A DNA stretch of 8,908 nt, taken from Magnetococcales bacterium. Its GTDB lineage: Bacteria > Pseudomonadota > Magnetococcia > Magnetococcales > Magnetaquicoccaceae. Positions 5,508 through 8,908 of this stretch are shown here, one piece after another; within the stretch, counting starts at the first letter, position 1; every line of letters starts with the position of its first letter. The stretch covers positions 1 to 8,908 of the forward strand of contig JADGCR010000083.1 in assembly GCA_015228895.1 (NCBI GenBank), read 5' to 3'. A model generated the notes under the pieces. That model worked only from the letters and a program-made list of their open reading frames with translations. It searched no databases and was not told the DNA's origin. A program made the translations under genes and the position numbers.

Positions 5508-7953
5508 ATCGCAGCACGATCATCTCTTTTCTGCCCGCGCCGTGATCCTGCCACATGCGTTCGCATATCCGCTCCAGATCCCGCGCAAACCGTTCCGTAT
5601 CAAACAGGGGATGGGTCAGACGATTGACCCACAGCCGCTCCCGCAACCCCTGCAAACGCACCGGATCACGGGCCAGAGCCACCGCCAGTTCGAAATACTC
5701 CTCCCAGCTCCCCGTGACCAACTCCGGCAACCCCACCCCGTGCAACAGGCTGGCGGCAATGCGACTGACAAACGTGGCGCCCTGCCTCGTGATCATCGGC
5801 ACGCCGCTCCACAACGCGTCGCTGGCGGTGGTGTGGGAGTTGAACGGAAAGGTGTCCAAAGCCAGATGGGCCAAGGTCAGACGACCGAAATGGTCCGCCA
5901 GGGTCGGGGTGCGGGGGGCGAACCGGAGCCGGTCGGGATCCACCCCCCGTGACGCGGCCTCCTGGCGCAAATGACCGACGGCAACGTCATTGGGAGTGGC
6001 CAACCAGAGCACACTGCCGGGAACCGCATCGAGCAGGCGACACCACACCGAGAAACTTTCCGGGTTGAACTTGTAGCTCTGGTTGAAACTGCAAAAGACA
6101 AACCCCTCCTCCGGCAACCCGGCCTCCCCCCGTGACGGGATGGGACCGATGGGCCGGGTGCGGTCGTTGGGTTGGATGCAGTGGTTCAGAAAGGCCATGG
6201 TTTCGCTGAAATCATCCACACCGTCAAGGGGGGTGGCAATCGGGTCCGTGATCTTGTAGTCCGCCATGCGGGCATGGCCCATGGTGCCGGGGTAACCGAA
6301 ATTGACCAGGATCGGTGCCGGACGCCACGCGGTGATCCGGGGCCGGAAATGTTGCATGAATCCGGTCAACTCGAACAGGATGTCAATCCCGTCCCCGGCG
6401 ATGCGCAGCCCGCTGTCGTGGTCGGACAGGGCGTGCAAATCGCGAAAAACATCGCTCGCCCGGATGATCCTCTGGCGTCCCGCGTCTTCCATGTCGGGAC
6501 CGTAAGAATAGCAATGCACGACAAACCGTTCCCTGTCGTGGGCCTCGATGACCGCGGCCAGCAGTTGGGTGACCGGATGCTCCCGAAAATCGGCGGACAG
6601 ATAACCGATCCGGATTCGCTTCCGCCGGGGGTGACGGGCCGGATCCACCAGAGGGGGAGAGCGGAGTATTTTTTCCGCGTACTTGACGACATACGCCCGA
6701 CTGGCCCGACGATGCACGGCCCCTTCGTCGAACTGGGCCAACAGGGAGAACGGCTGTTCCACCACCCCTTGCGCCACGGCCTCGCGGAGCGCCGCCACAT
6801 CCCCGGTAACTCCCTGCCATTGACACACCATCATCGCGCAGTGGGAGGCACTGCTCAGGGCGTTGTCCGCATCCGGTTTCAGGCGCAACACCCTCCGGAA
6901 AATCTCTCCGGCCTCGACGTAGCGTTTCTGGACGAAAAGAGTGTCTCCCAGATTCATCAGGCTTTCCAGATGGTCCGGCTGGCGTTCCAAGGCCAGTCGC
7001 AGACAAATCTCCCCTTCGTCCAGACGGAATTGTTCGTGCAGGGTGAGGCCCAGATTGCACAAGGCCGGGACGCAATCCGGCTGGTGGGTCAAGGCCAAGC
7101 GATAGCTGGTTTCAGCGTCGGACAGCCGGTTTCGCTCCCGCAGGGTGTTGCCCAGGTTGTAATGCGCCTCGGCACACTCCGGTTGCAGCCCCAGCGCCTG
7201 TCGAAACGCCGCTCCGGCGTCGTCAAAGCGGCCCTGATCGTGGAGCAGCAGTCCGAGATTGTTGTGAAAATCGACGCTACCCGGATGAAGTTCCAGAGCG
7301 CGGCGATAGGCAGTCTCGGCGGCGTCCAGATGGCCCGACTCGTGATGTGTGCAGCCGATCAACCCGTGAACCTCCGCATCCCCAGGCAGCAACGCAAGGG
7401 CTTTTCGCAACGGTTCAAGCGCCTCGTCGAGCCGCCCCTGCCGCAAACGGGCCACACCCAGCATTTTCCAGCCAACGGCCTGTCCGGGCAACCGTTCGGT
7501 CATCCCTCCGGCGACACGTTCCATTTCCGGGTAACGTCCCTGATTGAACAATTCGATCAACTGCCTGCGCGCCAGTTTCTCCTGGTCCAGACGCTGGATC
7601 AGTCGCTCCACCGCCTCTCCCTGCAAGCCCATCTGGCGTCCCTGGGCCAAAACCTGCTCGAACGCCTCCGGCTCACCGTTCTGCAGCAACACCTCCAGGC
7701 AACACAACCAATGCCCGGCAGAGGCGGGATCGACTTCCAGCGCTCTTTTGCAGTGGGTGAAGGCGACCAGGAAATCACCGTCCCGAAGTGCCAGCCTTCC
7801 CAGATTGTGGTTGGCCTCCGGGTGCAGGGGCATGGCGTGCAACACCTGCCGATAGAGGGCCGCCGCCGCTTGCGACCGACCGGACCGCTGGAGCGTGGCC
7901 GCCTTTTGCAACGCCTGTTGCACAGATTTGACGCGGTGGGATTGCCTGGTCAT
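5506..7953 (-). CDS. Copy B: TPR-repeat GT41 (SPINDLY/OGT-like) glycosyltransferase, 815 aa
   Basis: This is a complete paralogue with the same predicted activity and no signal peptide, so it is probably cytoplasmic. It starts at ATG 7953, which overlaps the TGA of copy A (ATGA). The frame is open to 8013, but the extra 20 residues (MAGSWGG...) are only a shifted reading of the conserved end of copy A and resemble the false extension of copy D for the same reason. Residues 1-189 form the N-terminal TPR-like region (HPEANHNLG at 44-52) and residues 190-359 five 34-residue TPR units. The linker has CQW (377-379). The GT41 region runs from about 446 to 802: IGYLSADFREHP (449-460), DGIDILFELTGF, RPAPILVNFGYPGTMG (544-559), SFNQSYKF (622-629), FNSHTTASDALWSG (704-717) and HPLFDTERF. 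His459, Lys628 and His707 keep the OGT-like catalytic and donor positions. Oddities are REHP in place of RNHP and AHLALD in place of the ADLALD seen in C and D. The tail is DHGAGRKEMIVLR, which lacks the DG found at the ends of A and C. Confidence 0.93.
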   Translation of the reverse strand: MTRQSHRVKSVQQALQKAATLQRSGRSQAAAALYRQVLHAMPLHPEANHNLGRLALRDGDFLVAFTHCKRALEVDPASAGHWLCCLEVLLQNGEPEAFEQVLAQGRQMGLQGEAVERLIQRLDQEKLARRQLIELFNQGRYPEMERVAGGMTERLPGQAVGWKMLGVARLRQGRLDEALEPLRKALALLPGDAEVHGLIGCTHHESGHLDAAETAYRRALELHPGSVDFHNNLGLLLHDQGRFDDAGAAFRQALGLQPECAEAHYNLGNTLRERNRLSDAETSYRLALTHQPDCVPALCNLGLTLHEQFRLDEGEICLRLALERQPDHLESLMNLGDTLFVQKRYVEAGEIFRRVLRLKPDADNALSSASHCAMMVCQWQGVTGDVAALREAVAQGVVEQPFSLLAQFDEGAVHRRASRAYVVKYAEKILRSPPLVDPARHPRRKRIRIGYLSADFREHPVTQLLAAVIEAHDRERFVVHCYSYGPDMEDAGRQRIIRASDVFRDLHALSDHDSGLRIAGDGIDILFELTGFMQHFRPRITAWRPAPILVNFGYPGTMGHARMADYKITDPIATPLDGVDDFSETMAFLNHCIQPNDRTRPIGPIPSRGEAGLPEEGFVFCSFNQSYKFNPESFSVWCRLLDAVPGSVLWLATPNDVAVGHLRQEAASRGVDPDRLRFAPRTPTLADHFGRLTLAHLALDTFPFNSHTTASDALWSGVPMITRQGATFVSRIAASLLHGVGLPELVTGSWEEYFELAVALARDPVRLQGLRERLWVNRLTHPLFDTERFARDLERICERMWQDHGAGRKEMIVLR
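6877..7386 (-). repeat. 102-bp periodic TPR array of copy B (5 units)
   Basis: Five 102-base units encode residues 190-359, with repeat-start prolines at 190, 224, 258, 292 and 326 and the next at 360. Units include PGSVDFHNNLG, PECAEAHYNLG and PDCVPALCNLG. The number and register equal those of copy C, which makes five units the likely ancestral state of the array in this window. Confidence 0.87.
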
Positions 7954-8908
7954 GAGGTCAACCCGTCTTCCAACACGATCGGTTCCTTGATCCCCGCCCC
8001 ATGATCCTGCCACATGCGTTCAAACAGCCGTTCCAGATCGCGAGTAAACCGCCGGGTATCAAACAGGGGGTGGGTCAGACGATTGACCCACAACCGCTCC
8101 CGGATCCCTCGCAGACGCGCCGGATTGCGGGCCAGTTCCAGGGCCAGTTCGAAATACGCCTCCCAGGAGTGGGTGACCAGTTCCGGCAGACCCACCGCAT
8201 GCAACAGGCTGGCGGCGATACGGCTGACAAAGGTTTGGCCCGTCTTCGTGACCAGTGGCACACCGCTCCACAGGGCGTCACTGGCCGTGGTATGGGAGTT
8301 GTACGGGCAGGTATCCAGGGCCAGGTTCGCCAGGGTCAATCGGCCAAAATGGTCTGCCAGGACAGGCGTCCTGGGAGCGAACAGCAGTCGGGCGGGATCG
8401 ACACTCCGCCGACCGGCCTCCTGTCGCAGATTGTCCATGGTACCGGGCGCATATTGCGGCAACCACAGCACACTCCCCTCCACTTCTTGCAGCAATCGAC
8501 ACCACACAGAAAAACTCTCCGGATTGATTTTCAGGCTCTGATTGAAACTGCAAAAGACGAAACCCGCTTCCGGAAGACCCGCTTCCCGCCGTGATGGTGG
8601 CGCAGCAATGGTGCGGGTGCGATCATTGGGCTGAATGCAGTGGGGCAGACAAGCCAAGGTCTCGGTGAAGTGATCCTCCATCTGACAGACCGGGGAGGCG
8701 ATGGGATCGGTGATTTTGTAGTCCGCCATACGGGGATGCCCCATGGTGCCGGTATAACCGAAATTGACCAAAATCGGTGCGGGACGCCAAGCCGTGATGC
8801 CCGGACGAAAATATTGCATGAACGCTGACAGTTCCAGGAGAATGTCGATCTCGTCACCCGCGATCCGCAAAGCGCTGTCCCGATCGGAAACAGAAAGCAG
8901 ATTACGAA
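7950..8908 (-). CDS. Copy A: TPR-GT41 glycosyltransferase, C-terminal 318 residues (cut by the right window edge)
   Basis: The frame is open from the window edge (first full codon at 8906) to the TGA at 7950-7952. Its first residues, RNLLSVSDRDSALRIAG, align with internal residues of copies B to D, so the real start and the TPR part lie beyond 8908. The TTG at 8870 is internal and not a start. Counting from 8906, visible motifs are GDEIDILLEL, RPAPILVNFGYTGTMG (41-56), SFNQSLKI (120-127), YNSHTTASDALWSG (202-215), SRIAASLL and HPLFDT. Lys126 and His205 match the conserved OGT donor-site residues. The normally conserved GYPGT motif reads GYTGT here, a single-base CCC-to-ACC type change relative to B. 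ANLALD replaces ADLALD. The tail, DHGAGIKEPIVLEDG, matches the other copies. It is closest to copy B over the C-terminal part. It is the first gene of the array visible in transcription order, and further copies may lie upstream. Confidence 0.9.
   Translation of the reverse strand, partial: RNLLSVSDRDSALRIAGDEIDILLELSAFMQYFRPGITAWRPAPILVNFGYTGTMGHPRMADYKITDPIASPVCQMEDHFTETLACLPHCIQPNDRTRTIAAPPSRREAGLPEAGFVFCSFNQSLKINPESFSVWCRLLQEVEGSVLWLPQYAPGTMDNLRQEAGRRSVDPARLLFAPRTPVLADHFGRLTLANLALDTCPYNSHTTASDALWSGVPLVTKTGQTFVSRIAASLLHAVGLPELVTHSWEAYFELALELARNPARLRGIRERLWVNRLTHPLFDTRRFTRDLERLFERMWQDHGAGIKEPIVLEDGLTS

Noticed and set aside
7954..8013. Longer start for copy B (MAGSWGGDQG...)
   Set aside because: It is a frame-shifted reading of the end of copy A. 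The likeness to the false extension of copy D arises because the underlying C-terminal codons are conserved. ATG 7953 overlaps the stop of copy A.

Overview
The window looks like GC-rich proteobacterial DNA. It is almost entirely coding, and every supported gene is on the minus strand. I see no rRNA, tRNA, CRISPR array or transposase. The dominant content is a head-to-tail array of four paralogous genes for large TPR-plus-GT41 proteins (SPINDLY/OGT-like O-linked glycosyltransferases). The species cannot be read from the sequence. Large families of such proteins next to SapC-like genes would fit a magnetotactic-coccus-like (Magnetococcia) or other alpha- or gammaproteobacterial genome, but that is a weak guess.

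In transcription order (right to left) the layout is as follows. Copy A (7950-8908) is the C-terminal 318 residues of one paralogue and runs off the right edge. Copy B (5506-7953, 815 aa), copy C (3213-5498, 761 aa) and copy D (487-3216, 909 aa) are complete. A/B and C/D overlap by 4 bases (ATGA), and B/C are 7 bases apart, so the four genes are very probably one translationally coupled operon. After a 144-base AT-rich gap that holds an imperfect tandem repeat and a possible promoter, a fifth minus-strand gene starts at 342. It encodes a SapC-family protein and runs off the left edge after 114 codons.

The three complete paralogues share one plan. An irregular N-terminal TPR-like helical region is followed by a strictly 34-residue-periodic TPR array (8 units in D, 5 in C, 5 in B). 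Next comes a linker of exactly 89 residues from the last repeat-start proline to the IGYLS motif, then a GT41 catalytic region of about 350 residues and a conserved DHG-x-G C-terminal tail. The main OGT-type donor-site motifs (NHP or EHP, NQ-x-x-K, SHTT-x-x-D) are kept in all complete copies, so all could be active enzymes. They differ mostly in the TPR part, which in this family selects the protein substrate.

The working hypothesis is that the array is a set of glycosyltransferases with one chemistry and different acceptor specificities, made together and possibly acting on surface proteins. The only hint about the acceptor is the neighbouring SapC-family gene, a family named from an S-layer locus. 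Three features suggest ongoing duplication and remodelling of the array: copy C has lost its N-terminal repeat and has an AT-richer catalytic half, copy D has gained TPR units, and copy A has a substitution in the GYPGT motif.
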